Of a stretch of DNA of 64,000 nucleotides, positions 26,703-35,848 are shown one piece after another. Position 1 is the first letter of the stretch. Each line of letters opens with the position of its first letter. The notes below the pieces were generated by a model. The model had not been told where the DNA came from and made no database searches. It saw only the letters and a list, made by a program, of their open reading frames with translations. Location of the stretch: assembly GCF_041435015.1 (NCBI RefSeq), contig NZ_CP107989.1:4030001-4094000 (forward strand), given 5' to 3'. The translations under genes were made by a program, and so were the position numbers. Origin of the DNA: Streptomyces canus. GTDB lineage: Bacteria; Actinomycetota; Actinomycetes; Streptomycetales; Streptomycetaceae.

Positions 26703-29120
26703 TCAGTTGACGGCGTCGACCCCGCCCTCGACCAGTTCGACGTCGCACACCAGGGTCCCCTCCCCCACGACGACGTGCCGCGCGCGCGAGCCGTACGTCG
26801 GAGCCGTGGTCGCCAGCAGGTACGTCCCGGGTGCCGGGACCGAGACGATGTACGAGCCGTCGGCCAGCGACTCCACCCGGTCCAGCTGACGGCCCCCGGC
26901 CGACAGCAGCGAGACGGCGGCGCCCTCCACGGGCTCCCCTTCCGCCGTACGGACGAAGCCGTGGACGGCCGACGCCGGGCCGCCGCCCGAGGGAGCCGCC
27001 GTCGCGGGTGCCGCCTCCTCCTTCGGCTCCACCGCGAGGTGCGGCAGCCGCTTCTCGAGCCCCTGCGGCAGCCACCAGTTGGCGTCGCCGAGCAGATGCA
27101 TCGCGGCCGGCACCAGGGCCGTGCGCAGGATGAAGGCGTCCAGGGCGACCGCGGCGGCGAGCCCCACACCCGCCATGGCCGCCCCTGAGTCGCCGCTCAG
27201 GACGAAGGCCAGGAACACGCAGACCATGATCAGAGCGGCGGAGTTGATCACGCGGCTGGTCTCGGCCAGGCCCACGCGGACCGCGCGGGCGTTGTCCTTG
27301 GTGTGGACCCATTCCTCGTGCATGCGGCTGACCAGGAACACCTGGTAGTCCATCGAGAGGCCGAACAGCAGGGACAGCATGATGACCGGCAGGAAGGCGT
27401 TGATCGGGCCCTCCTTGCCGAGGCTCAACAGGTCGAGTCCCCAGCCCCACTGGAAGATCGCCACGAGGACGCCGAAGGAGGCGGCCGCCGCGATCAGGTT
27501 CATCACCGCGGCCGTCAGCGGCACCACCAGGGAGCGGAAGGCGACCAGCAGGAGCAGGAAGCCGAGGCCGATGATGGTCGCGATGAAGAGGGGGAGGCGG
27601 TCGCCGGTGACCGTCGCGAAGTCCTTGGAGACCGCCGTGACGCCGCCCACGTGGGCCTGCGCCCCGGCCTGCGGGATCACCTTGCCCCGCAGGGTGTCGA
27701 TGAGCTGGTCGGTCTCCTCGGACTGCGGTGACGTGGTCGGGACGACCTGGATCACCGTCACGCCCCGCGCGGGCGGCAGCGCGGCGACCCGGGCGACCCC
27801 GTCCGTGCCCTGGATGCCCTTGACCAGGGTGGTGGTGTCGCCGCCGTCGGTGACCACCTGGAGCGGTCCGTTGAAGCCGGGGCCGAAGCCCTCGGCGAGC
27901 AGGTCGTACGCCTTCCTGGTGGTCGTCGTGGTGTCGTCGTTGCCCTGGTCCGTCGCGCCCAGCCGCAGCGACAGCACCGGCAGCGCGAGGACGGCCATGA
28001 CGGCGAGGGCGAGCACGGCGATCCGGCGCGGGCGCTTCTGCACGCCCGCCGACCAGCGGGCGGCCAGTCCGCTCGTCCGCTCCGGCTCGGGCCCGGCGGC
28101 GGCGAGCCTGCGCCGCTGCCGGCGGCTGAGCACCCGCTTGCCGAGGAAGCCGAGCAGCGCCGGCAGCAGGGTGGTGGCCGCGAGGACGCTCAGCACCACG
28201 GTCAGCGAGGTGCCGATGACGACACCGTCCAGGAAGCGCAGGTTCGTCACCAGCATCCCGGCGAGCGCGATGCACACCGTGCCGCCCGCAAACAGCACCG
28301 CGCGGCCCGAGGTGTTGAGGGCGGTGACCACCGACTCCTCCGGGTCCATGCCGCGCAGGATGCCCTTGCGGTGCCGGGTGACGATGAACAGGGCGTAGTC
28401 GATGCCGACACCCAGGCCGATGAGGGTGGCCAGCAGTGGGGCCAGGTCGGGGATGTCGGTGCCATGGCTGAGCAACTGCGTCGAGAACAGGCCCATGCCG
28501 ACACCGAAGATGGCGACGGCGAGCGGCAGCAGCATCGCGAAGAACGAGCCGAAGGCCAGGAACAGTACGACGGCCGCCGCCACGATGCCGACCATCTCCG
28601 CGAGACCGGTGGGCGGTTCCTGCACCCGCTGGATCGCCTGACCGCCCAACTCGACCTGCAGTCCGGCGCGTTCGGCGCCCTGCGCGGTGTCGACGACGTC
28701 CTGGACCAGCTCCTTGGGGACGGCGTTCGCCTGGTCGGTGAAGGTGATCTGGGCGTAGGCGATCCGCCCGTCGCCGCTGACCTGGGCCGCGTCTGCCTTG
28801 TAGGGGCTGGTCACGCCGCCGACGCCCTCCATGCCGGCGATCTTGTCGAGTGCGGGCTGGATCCGGGACCGTACGGCCTGGTCCCGTACCGAGCCCTCGT
28901 CGACCTTCCACACCACCGTGTCGGTGTCCCCCGCGCTCTGCGGGAAGGCCTTCTCCATCAGGTCGTACGCGCGCTTGGAGTCCGTGTTCGGGAGGGAGAA
29001 GACGTTCGCGTAGTCCGTGCCCGCCGTCGAGGCCGAAAAGCCCAGGCCGAACAACGCCCCCACCCACAGCAACAGGACCACCAGCCGGTGCCGGTAACAC
29101 CACCGTGCCAATGCCGCCAC
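26703..29120 (-). CDS. MMPL/RND-family transporter with C-terminal carboxypeptidase-regulatory-like domain
   Basis: 805 residues from GTG 29120, with AAGGAG 9 bp upstream. Twelve transmembrane helices in two halves with two large outside loops (about 30-170 and 380-510). Typical MMPL segments include GIDYALFIVTRHR and GLSMDYQVFLVSRMHEEW. After the last helix a linker leads to about 90 residues of a beta-sandwich (HGFVRTAEGEPVEGAAVSLL, GSYIVSVPAPGTYLL) like the carboxypeptidase regulatory domain, unusual for MMPL. Substrates of the family are lipids or drugs; here unknown. It is convergent with TetR and divergent from the response regulator. Confidence 0.9.
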   Translation of the reverse strand: MAALARWCYRHRLVVLLLWVGALFGLGFSASTAGTDYANVFSLPNTDSKRAYDLMEKAFPQSAGDTDTVVWKVDEGSVRDQAVRSRIQPALDKIAGMEGVGGVTSPYKADAAQVSGDGRIAYAQITFTDQANAVPKELVQDVVDTAQGAERAGLQVELGGQAIQRVQEPPTGLAEMVGIVAAAVVLFLAFGSFFAMLLPLAVAIFGVGMGLFSTQLLSHGTDIPDLAPLLATLIGLGVGIDYALFIVTRHRKGILRGMDPEESVVTALNTSGRAVLFAGGTVCIALAGMLVTNLRFLDGVVIGTSLTVVLSVLAATTLLPALLGFLGKRVLSRRQRRRLAAAGPEPERTSGLAARWSAGVQKRPRRIAVLALAVMAVLALPVLSLRLGATDQGNDDTTTTTRKAYDLLAEGFGPGFNGPLQVVTDGGDTTTLVKGIQGTDGVARVAALPPARGVTVIQVVPTTSPQSEETDQLIDTLRGKVIPQAGAQAHVGGVTAVSKDFATVTGDRLPLFIATIIGLGFLLLLVAFRSLVVPLTAAVMNLIAAAASFGVLVAIFQWGWGLDLLSLGKEGPINAFLPVIMLSLLFGLSMDYQVFLVSRMHEEWVHTKDNARAVRVGLAETSRVINSAALIMVCVFLAFVLSGDSGAAMAGVGLAAAVALDAFILRTALVPAAMHLLGDANWWLPQGLEKRLPHLAVEPKEEAAPATAAPSGGGPASAVHGFVRTAEGEPVEGAAVSLLSAGGRQLDRVESLADGSYIVSVPAPGTYLLATTAPTYGSRARHVVVGEGTLVCDVELVEGGVDAVN

Positions 29121-29276
29121 GCTCAACAGCTCCTTACTCGGTCGGTTGGTCCCCCAGGTCCTGCGCAACAGATTCGGTGGCGCCGCGCGCGCGTGGGGGC
29201 GGCACGCCATGACTCACAAGGAACTCCAAAGCAGCGAAGCCGCACGGTTGTCAGTGGGCCCGCCGATACTGGGGGC

Positions 29277-29990
29277 ATGACTGGGGGCATCGCTGGGGGA
29301 GAGACGAAGAGTCCGGGCACCGTGCTGGTGGTGGAGGACGAGGAGAGCATCGCCGACGTGCTCGCCATCGCCCTGCGCTACCACCGGTTCGAGGTCATGG
29401 TCGCGGGCTCCGTCCGTGAGGCGCTCGCGCTCACCGACCGCACCCGCCCGGACGCCGCCCTGCTCGACGTGATGCTGCCCGACGGCGACGGCCGCGCCCT
29501 CGGCCGTGAACTGCGCGAGCGGCGGCCCGATCTGGCCCTGGTCTTCCTCACCGCGCGGGACTCTCCCGCCGAGATCGTCGGAGCGCTCGGTTTCGGCGAC
29601 GACTACATCACCAAGCCGTTCAACATCGACGAGGTCGTCGCCAGGATCTCCGCGGTCCTGCGCCGCACCCGCGCGGCCGACGTCCTGCCCCAGCGCCCGC
29701 CCCTGCGCTACGGCGACCTGGAGCTGGACGAGACGACGTACTCCGTGCACCGCGACGGCCGCACGGTCCAGCTCACCCCCACCGAGTACGCACTCCTGCG
29801 CTTCCTGGTGCGCAACGGCGGCCGGATCGTGCCCAAGGAGCAACTCCTGCGCCATGTCTGGCAGTACGAGCACACCCCGCCCGAGTCGACCGTCGTCGAG
29901 ACCTACATCAGCTATCTGCGGCGCAAGCTGGACGTCCTGGGACCGCCGGTGATCACCACCCGGCGGGGTGTCGGGTACGGGCTCGCATGA
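29277..29990 (+). CDS. Two-component response regulator, OmpR/PhoB type
   Basis: 237 residues. Receiver domain 15-130 with phospho-acceptor Asp64 (ALLDVMLPDGDG), switch Thr in FLTARD and Lys in ITKPFN. The winged-helix DNA-binding domain is about 140-235 (LTPTEYALLRFLVRNGGRIV; VVETYISYLRRKLD). It is coupled with the histidine kinase by a 4-bp ATGA overlap and is divergent from the MMPL gene, which it may regulate. Confidence 0.95.
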   Translation: MTGGIAGGETKSPGTVLVVEDEESIADVLAIALRYHRFEVMVAGSVREALALTDRTRPDAALLDVMLPDGDGRALGRELRERRPDLALVFLTARDSPAEIVGALGFGDDYITKPFNIDEVVARISAVLRRTRAADVLPQRPPLRYGDLELDETTYSVHRDGRTVQLTPTEYALLRFLVRNGGRIVPKEQLLRHVWQYEHTPPESTVVETYISYLRRKLDVLGPPVITTRRGVGYGLA

Positions 29991-31447
29991 AGGTCCGCCT
30001 GCCTCGGTGCCGACACGGCATCCATTCGCTGCGCGGCAAGCTGACGCTGGCCAATGTGGCGTTGCTCGCCATCGGCATCGCCGCGGCGACCGCCGTGAGC
30101 GTGATGGGCATGCGGTACTACCTGCTCGACCAGATCGACAGCGAGCTCCTCAAGACCCGGGACTCCCTCGGCGGTTCGCAGATCACCCTGCGCGAGATCG
30201 ACTCGCTGAGCATGCTGGGATTCGTGCGCGACCGGCTCATGCCGGCACAGCAGGAATCGAGCAATGAGCGCTCGACGGAGACCGTCTTCGCGGTCGTCGA
30301 CCGCCGGGGCGAGCCGATCAGCATCCTCGGCTTCGATCCGACCGAGGCCCAGCAGGGTCTGGCGGAGGCGGCCGGCGACCCGCGCGCGCTCGCCGCCGAC
30401 TCCGAGCCGCACGACGTCACTCTGGACGGCTCCACCTATCGCGCCACGGCGGCCCGGCTCGGCGACGGCTCCTACGCCCTGCTCGCCGCGCCCACCGACG
30501 TCCTGCACCAGGGCGTCGCCAAGGCGGTCCGGCTCGACCTCGCGATCGGCAGCCTGCTGCTCGCGCTGCTGGCCTGTCTGACGATGTTCAGCGTCCGGCG
30601 CCGTATGCGGCCGCTGGAGGACATGGTGGAGACCTCGTCGGCGATCGCCGAGGGGGATCTGACCCGTCGCGTCCCCTCCAGCCGCGAGGCCACCCTGGAG
30701 GTCGAGCAGCTGCGGGTGGCCCTCAACTCCATGCTCCACCAGGTGGAGTCGGCGTACCGCACGCGCGAGCAGAGCGCGGCCCAGCTGCGCAGCTTCGTCG
30801 CCGACGCCTCGCACGAGCTGCGCACCCCGCTGTCCGCGATACGCGGCTACCTCCAGCTGTACGACAAGGGCATGCTGTCCGACCCGGACGACCGCAAGCG
30901 TGCCTGGGCCCGGGTGCTCGCGGAGACCGACCGGATGGGCCGGCTCGTCGACGAGCTGCTCACCCTCGCCCGCCTCGACCAGCAGCCCGAACTGCGGTTC
31001 AGGAACGTTGACCTGAGCCGGCTGGTGCGGGACGCGGCCGAGGATCTGCGGGTGCAGCAACCCGGCCGGCCCGTCGAGGTCGCCGCCGAAGGCTCGCTGC
31101 TGGTGCGGGCCGACGAGTCGGGGCTCAGACAGGTCCTGGGCAACCTGGTGGCCAACGTGCGCACGCACACGCCCGCCGAGGTGCCGGTGCGGCTGGCGGT
31201 GGAGCGTGAGGACGGCGTCGTACGGCTGTGTGTCGCGGACGAGGGACCGGGGCTGCACGCGGACGACGCGGCGCGCGTCTTCGACCGGTTCTTCCGGGTC
31301 GGCGGCGGCGCGGGCAGCGGCCTCGGTCTGGCGATCGTGCTGGGCGTCGTGCGGGCCCACGGCGGCGAGGTGGCGGTCCGCACGGCCCCGGGCGAGGGAC
31401 TGGCGGTGACGGTCAGCCTGCCGGCGCGGGTGTCCGCGGGTCAGTGA
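29987..31447 (+). CDS. Sensor histidine kinase
   Basis: 486 residues. Transmembrane helices at about 20-42 and 180-200 flank an outside sensor domain. HAMP follows (MRPLEDMVETSSAIAEGDLT). The HisKA domain has His276 in DASHELRTPLSAIRGY. The HATPase domain has an N-box (LGNLVANVRTHTP), G1 (VADEGPGL) and G2 (GSGLGLAI). It phosphorylates the regulator encoded just upstream. The signal is unknown. Confidence 0.95.
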   Translation: MKVRLPRCRHGIHSLRGKLTLANVALLAIGIAAATAVSVMGMRYYLLDQIDSELLKTRDSLGGSQITLREIDSLSMLGFVRDRLMPAQQESSNERSTETVFAVVDRRGEPISILGFDPTEAQQGLAEAAGDPRALAADSEPHDVTLDGSTYRATAARLGDGSYALLAAPTDVLHQGVAKAVRLDLAIGSLLLALLACLTMFSVRRRMRPLEDMVETSSAIAEGDLTRRVPSSREATLEVEQLRVALNSMLHQVESAYRTREQSAAQLRSFVADASHELRTPLSAIRGYLQLYDKGMLSDPDDRKRAWARVLAETDRMGRLVDELLTLARLDQQPELRFRNVDLSRLVRDAAEDLRVQQPGRPVEVAAEGSLLVRADESGLRQVLGNLVANVRTHTPAEVPVRLAVEREDGVVRLCVADEGPGLHADDAARVFDRFFRVGGGAGSGLGLAIVLGVVRAHGGEVAVRTAPGEGLAVTVSLPARVSAGQ

Positions 31448-31465
31448 CCCCACGCGTCCGTCCGC

Positions 31466-31864
31466 TCAGTCGGCCATCACCAGGGCCCACACGGTCTTGC
31501 CGTGCCGCCCCCGGCTCCACACCCCCCACGCGGTGGCGATGTTCTCCACCAGACGCAGACCGCGGCCGGTCTCCTCCCACTCGCCGACCACCCGCAGCCG
31601 GGGTTCCAGCCGTCCCTCGTCGGAGACCTCTATCAGGCAGGAGCCGTCCGCGAGGGCGGTCACCGCGACCTCGAACTCCCGCTCCAGGAGCGGCCCGTGG
31701 CGCACCACGTCGGTGGCCAGTTCCGAGACCAGCAGAACCGCGTCGGCCGGCGCCGGATCGTCCGGTCCGTGGCCCCAGTCGGCCAGGTGGTCCCGGACCC
31801 GCCGCCGGGCGAGGCCGACGGAAGCCGGATGCCGGGGCAGCCGGAAGGAGTTGCGTCTCAACAC
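31466..31864 (-). CDS. ATP-binding protein of the RsbW/anti-sigma kinase type
   Basis: 132 residues from GTG 31864, with GAGGAG 6 bp upstream. A HATPase_c fold with LLVSELATDVVRHG (N-box; Asn replaced by Asp) and VSDEGRLEPRL, RGLRLVENIATAWGV. Many such small proteins in Streptomyces may act as serine kinases or anti-sigma factors; the partner is unknown. The gene stands alone and is convergent with the histidine kinase gene. Confidence 0.85.
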   Translation of the reverse strand: MLRRNSFRLPRHPASVGLARRRVRDHLADWGHGPDDPAPADAVLLVSELATDVVRHGPLLEREFEVAVTALADGSCLIEVSDEGRLEPRLRVVGEWEETGRGLRLVENIATAWGVWSRGRHGKTVWALVMAD

Positions 31865-32006
31865 GTTTGCTCCTCACCCCGCGCACACCTCCGTCACATG
31901 GTGCTGCGTTGAGTGGCTGCCCGGCGTCACTCGGGCGAATGTCAGTTCCGAGCGAATGCGTCGGACACGGCGCGATGACGTCGGGATCAGATCCAGGACG
32001 TCGGCA

Positions 32007-33560
32007 TCAGATCCAGCTGAGGCGCCAGAGGCGGAAGACTCCGGTGCCGTCCGAGAGGTACTGGCCGCCACCGACGTCCTCGCTGGTCACGACGTAGTCC
32101 TTGGCCTGCCACAGCGGGATGACCGGGACATCGCGGGCGATGTCCGCCTGGAGGTCGCGGAAGTCCTGCCCTGCCTCGCCGCGGTCGGCGTACCGCTGAC
32201 TGTCCTGAATCAGATGGTCGACCTCGTGGCTGCTGTAGCCGGTGTTCATGGTGCCGTCGGTGCCGACGAGCGGGGAGCCGTAGGTGTCCGGGTCGGGGTA
32301 GTCGGCCACCCAGCCCACCGCGTAGGCGTCCAGCTTCCCGGTCGCCCAGCGCTTTTGGAAGTCGGTCCACTTGTAGCCCTTGAGCGTCACCTTGAACAGG
32401 CCGCTCGCCTCCAGCTGCTTCTTGAGCTCTTTGGCCTCCGCGGCGGCGGAACCGCTGGTGAGGCCGTAGCCGTAGGTGAAGCTGACCGGGGTGGTGACGC
32501 CGGCCTCGGTGAGCAGGGCGCGCGCCTTCTTGACGCTCGGCTCCGCGTAGGCGTCGAAGAAGGACGTGGTGTGGCCGGTGATGCCGGTCGGGATCAGCGA
32601 GTAGAGCGGGTCGACGGTGCCCTCGTACACCGAGGCGGCCAGCTGCTCGCGGTTGATCAGCCAGGCCATGGCCTGACGCACCTTGGGGTCATGCAGGGGC
32701 TTGCCCGCGCGGGTATTGAGGTAGAGGTTGCGGATCTCGGAGCTGTCGGCCTCCGAGACGCGCTGGCCGGGGTCGCTCGGGTTCAGTCCGGCGAGGACAT
32801 CGGGCGGCAGCTGGCGGTAGGCGACGTCGATCCGCTTCGCCTTCCAGGCGCTGTTGAGCTTGTCCGAGTCGCCGTAGTAGTCGAGTTCGACGGGGCGGCC
32901 GGTGCCGTTGATCTCGCCCTTGTAGTCGCCGTTGGGCGCGAGGACCGCCTTCTTGCCCTTCGTATACGCCGTCAGTTCGTACGGCCCGGTGCCGTCGACG
33001 CCGTTGTCGGTGCGCAGCGAGTTGGCCGGGTACTTGGTGCTGTCGACGATGGCGCCGGCTCCCGTGGCCACCTTGAACGGGAAGGTGGCGTCGGGCGAGG
33101 ACAGCCGGAAGGTGACCGTCCGGCCGCTGACACCGACCGACTCCAGGGTGGACAGCAGCGTGGCCGGCCCGACATCGGAGTTGATCTTCTTGACCCGGTC
33201 GAAGGAGTACTTGACGTCCTTGGCGGTCATCTCGCGGCCGCTCGGGAACGTGAGACCCTCGCGCAGCACGCAGCGGTACGTGCGCAGATCACTGCCCTCG
33301 AACGCACAGCTCTCGGCCGCGTCGGGCACGGGTGTGGCACTGCCCGGCTCGAAGGCCAGCAGTGACTGGAAAACGTTGTTGAACAGCGCCCAGGAACCGG
33401 CGTCATAGGCGCCGGCCGGATCGAGTGAGGTGACTTCGTCCGTCGTCCCCACCTTGATCGTCCTGCCCGTCCCTCCGGACGGGAGCAACTGCCAGCCGCC
33501 TACTCCCACGACTCCCAGAACAAGCAGCGTCGCGAGAATCCGCACGCGAACCGACCGCAT
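32007..33560 (-). CDS. Peptide/nickel-type ABC transporter substrate-binding protein (SBP family 5), orphan
   Basis: 517 residues from ATG 33560, with GGGGAGG 7 bp upstream. An N-terminal hydrophobic anchor (about 7-26) lacks a lipobox Cys. The SBP_bac_5 domain follows (VGTTDEVTSLDPAGAYD; LTFPSGREMTAKDVKYSFDR; RNLYLNTRAGKPLHDPKVRQA). It likely binds oligopeptides outside the membrane. No permease or ATPase gene is adjacent, so it must work with a transporter encoded elsewhere or act as a sensor. Confidence 0.92.
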   Translation of the reverse strand: MRSVRVRILATLLVLGVVGVGGWQLLPSGGTGRTIKVGTTDEVTSLDPAGAYDAGSWALFNNVFQSLLAFEPGSATPVPDAAESCAFEGSDLRTYRCVLREGLTFPSGREMTAKDVKYSFDRVKKINSDVGPATLLSTLESVGVSGRTVTFRLSSPDATFPFKVATGAGAIVDSTKYPANSLRTDNGVDGTGPYELTAYTKGKKAVLAPNGDYKGEINGTGRPVELDYYGDSDKLNSAWKAKRIDVAYRQLPPDVLAGLNPSDPGQRVSEADSSEIRNLYLNTRAGKPLHDPKVRQAMAWLINREQLAASVYEGTVDPLYSLIPTGITGHTTSFFDAYAEPSVKKARALLTEAGVTTPVSFTYGYGLTSGSAAAEAKELKKQLEASGLFKVTLKGYKWTDFQKRWATGKLDAYAVGWVADYPDPDTYGSPLVGTDGTMNTGYSSHEVDHLIQDSQRYADRGEAGQDFRDLQADIARDVPVIPLWQAKDYVVTSEDVGGGQYLSDGTGVFRLWRLSWI

Positions 33561-33632
33561 CGGTTTGCCCTCCCCGGACCCCATGGGTCCCAGTGCACAC
33601 GCCACCCCCTAGTGGCGCGGATCACCTAATCA

Positions 33633-33647
33633 CAGGTGTTTCACCTG
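33633..33647. promoter_or_regulatory. Short inverted repeat CAGGTG-TTT-CACCTG upstream of the binding-protein gene
   Basis: Perfect 6-bp arms with a 3-bp centre, 73 bp upstream of the start of the gene at 32007-33560. A further CACCT half site is on its left. It could be an operator; no regulator can be named. Confidence 0.35.
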
Positions 33648-33739
33648 GGGGAAGAGGGATTTGTCGAGTTGGGCAAGACGTTACCGCAAGGGATTTCAGC
33701 CATGTTTCACAGAGTTCCCACAGGGACTCCGGACGACGG

Positions 33740-34084
33740 TCAACGGGCCATCACGTAGACGAACACCCCGGCGCACACCGTGAGCGACGCGACGGCCCGC
33801 GCCATGATCACCCGGTCCACGATCCGCCGCAGCCACGGGACCGGAACGCCTCTCAGCAGCCAGGTGACCGGCAGGGAGAGCGCGGACGCACAAGCGAGGA
33901 GGAAGAACTGCCGCGCGGGGGAGTAGCCGGGATCCCAGGGGTCGTGCGCCACGTTCCCCAGATACAGCAGTCCCGCGACCGCGTACCAGAACAGCGCGCA
34001 GCCCCCGGTGAGCAGGGACTCGTACAGGGCGAACAGAACCGGCCTGCTGCGTGCGAGGCGCGGGAGGGACGTGTCGGACAGCAT
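33740..34084 (-). CDS. Small membrane protein
   Basis: 114 residues, three predicted transmembrane helices (VLFALYESLLTGGCALFWYA; FFLLACASALSLPVTWLL; ARAVASLTVCAGVFVYVMA). No known family. It lies between the binding-protein gene and the metallophosphoesterase, same strand. Confidence 0.7.
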   Translation of the reverse strand: MLSDTSLPRLARSRPVLFALYESLLTGGCALFWYAVAGLLYLGNVAHDPWDPGYSPARQFFLLACASALSLPVTWLLRGVPVPWLRRIVDRVIMARAVASLTVCAGVFVYVMAR

Positions 34085-34182
34085 GCGCGAGCCCTCCCCC
34101 GGTCGGCCCCGGGAGGGCCGTCGTGGTCAAAGTACGCCGACTCCCGTACCGGGCACAGTCGTACGACGGACCGGGCCGCTGC

Positions 34183-35490
34183 TCAGGCCTGCTTCGACGC
34201 CAGTTCGATCACCGTGATGTCCGACGGGGCGCCCACGCGCGTGGGCGGGCCCCAGGCACCGGCGCCACGGCTGACGTAGAGCTGTGTGTCGCCGTAGCGC
34301 TCCAGGCCGGCGACGGTCGGGTTCGCGGCCTCCGCGAGGAGGTTGCCGGGCCAGAGCTGACCGCCGTGGGTGTGGCCGGAGAGCTGGAGGTCGACGCCGT
34401 GGTCGACGGCGTCGTGGATCTGGACCGGCTGGTGGGCGAGGAGCACGCACGCGCGTGCCGTGTCCCGGTCACCGAGGGCCTTGGCGAAGTCGGGGCCCTG
34501 GCCCTCGCTCTCGCCCGCGATGTCGTTGACACCGGCGAGGTCGAACCACGCCAGTTCCGTACGGTCGTTCTCCAGCGGGCGCAGACCGAGCCGCCGTACC
34601 TCCTCGACCCACTGCTCGGCGCCGGAGAAGTACTCGTGGTTGCCGGTGACGAAGAACGAGCCGTGTCGTGCCTCGAGCTGGGCGAGGGGGGCTGCCGCCG
34701 GGCCGAGGTCCTTCACGCTGCCGTCGACCAGGTCGCCGACGACCGCGATCAGGTCGGGCCGGGTGGAGTTGATGGTGTCGACAACCTTCCGGGCGAACCC
34801 ACGGCCGAGCACCGGGCTCAGGTGGATGTCGCTGACCACCGCGATCCGGTAGCCGTGCGCCGCGCGCGGGAGCTTCGCCAGCGGCACGGTGACCCGCTTG
34901 ACCCCGGGCCCGCGCAGGACGCCGTAGGTGCCGTAGCCGACGGTTCCCACGGCGGCCGCCGCTGCGGCTCCGGCGACGACCCGGGAGACGAAGAGGCGGC
35001 GGGAGGGGGCGGCGACGAGGGTGGCGCCGCCGGGTTCCGACGGCTCCTCGGACGCCGGTCCGTCCTTCCCGGATTGCCGGAGCGGGCTTCCGGCCTCCTG
35101 CGGCTTCTCGGCGGGTGCTCCCGCCGGTACCCGCTCCGGGTGCGGTACGGCGGCCACGGCGGGCTCGCCGCGCCCGTCCCGGCGTTCGAGGAAACGTCGC
35201 AGCAGGGGTCGTACGACCTCGCCCGCCACGACCGCGAGCAGCAGATAGATCGACAGCGCCAGCCACAGGAAGCCGGGCCACGCGAGCACGCGCTGGAGCC
35301 AGAAGGGGGCACCGGTGCGCTCCGCGACCAGGGCACCGACCGCCAGCACCCAGCCGCCGCCGATGAGCACCGCGCCCACGCGGCGGGCCCGGCCGGGGCC
35401 GTCGGTGGTGTCGCGGAACAGCCGGCGCCACAGGTACCAGTTGGCCGTCACCAGGACGGCCAGGGCAAGCAGTGCGAAGACGATGACCAC
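34183..35490 (-). CDS. Membrane-anchored metallophosphoesterase
   Basis: 435 residues. Four N-terminal transmembrane helices, a charged linker, then a calcineurin-type phosphoesterase domain (about 190-430). The metal ligands are seen in VVSDIHLSPV, VVGDLVDG, TGNHEYF, LLAHQP and LSGHTHGGQLWP. A fifth hydrophobic stretch (VVAGAAAAAAVGTVG) precedes the domain, so the active site may be extracytoplasmic. Family members cleave phosphodiesters or UDP-linked lipids; the substrate here is unknown. It lies 6 bp downstream of the SCO4848-like gene. Confidence 0.92.
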   Translation of the reverse strand: MVIVFALLALAVLVTANWYLWRRLFRDTTDGPGRARRVGAVLIGGGWVLAVGALVAERTGAPFWLQRVLAWPGFLWLALSIYLLLAVVAGEVVRPLLRRFLERRDGRGEPAVAAVPHPERVPAGAPAEKPQEAGSPLRQSGKDGPASEEPSEPGGATLVAAPSRRLFVSRVVAGAAAAAAVGTVGYGTYGVLRGPGVKRVTVPLAKLPRAAHGYRIAVVSDIHLSPVLGRGFARKVVDTINSTRPDLIAVVGDLVDGSVKDLGPAAAPLAQLEARHGSFFVTGNHEYFSGAEQWVEEVRRLGLRPLENDRTELAWFDLAGVNDIAGESEGQGPDFAKALGDRDTARACVLLAHQPVQIHDAVDHGVDLQLSGHTHGGQLWPGNLLAEAANPTVAGLERYGDTQLYVSRGAGAWGPPTRVGAPSDITVIELASKQA

Positions 35491-35496
35491 GGTCTG

Positions 35497-35757
35497 CTAA
35501 CTCTCGAGGGTCGGCTGTGAGTTCCGGCGCAGTGCGCGCACTCCACGCAACCCGATGAGCCCGACGACCGTCCCCAATACGAAGGAGACGACAGCCAGCA
35601 GCAGGTGCACCCAGAAGTACCCCGTCGGGTCGCCCGCGTCGTCGAACGCGAGCCCGCTGGCGTCCTTGACGAGGTTCTTGACGAAAGTGATCCAGATGAT
35701 CCAGCTCCACACCCCGAAGGCGAGCAGGAACCAGGAGACGGGGCGGCTGAGCTTCAT
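35497..35757 (-). CDS. SCO4848-family membrane protein
   Basis: 86 residues, two transmembrane helices (WFLLAFGVWSWIIWITFVKN; YFWVHLLLAVVSFVLGTVVG). It matches the small actinobacterial family named after S. coelicolor SCO4848. Function is unknown. It is divergent from the carboxypeptidase gene. Confidence 0.85.
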   Translation of the reverse strand: MKLSRPVSWFLLAFGVWSWIIWITFVKNLVKDASGLAFDDAGDPTGYFWVHLLLAVVSFVLGTVVGLIGLRGVRALRRNSQPTLES

Positions 35758-35848
35758 GGGTCCAGTATCGCGGGCCGTTGCCCGGTTCGGCGGCCGGGGT
35801 GGGGAGGGCTGTGAGACTTCACCCTCCGCGCCATGTACGTTCCTGAGC

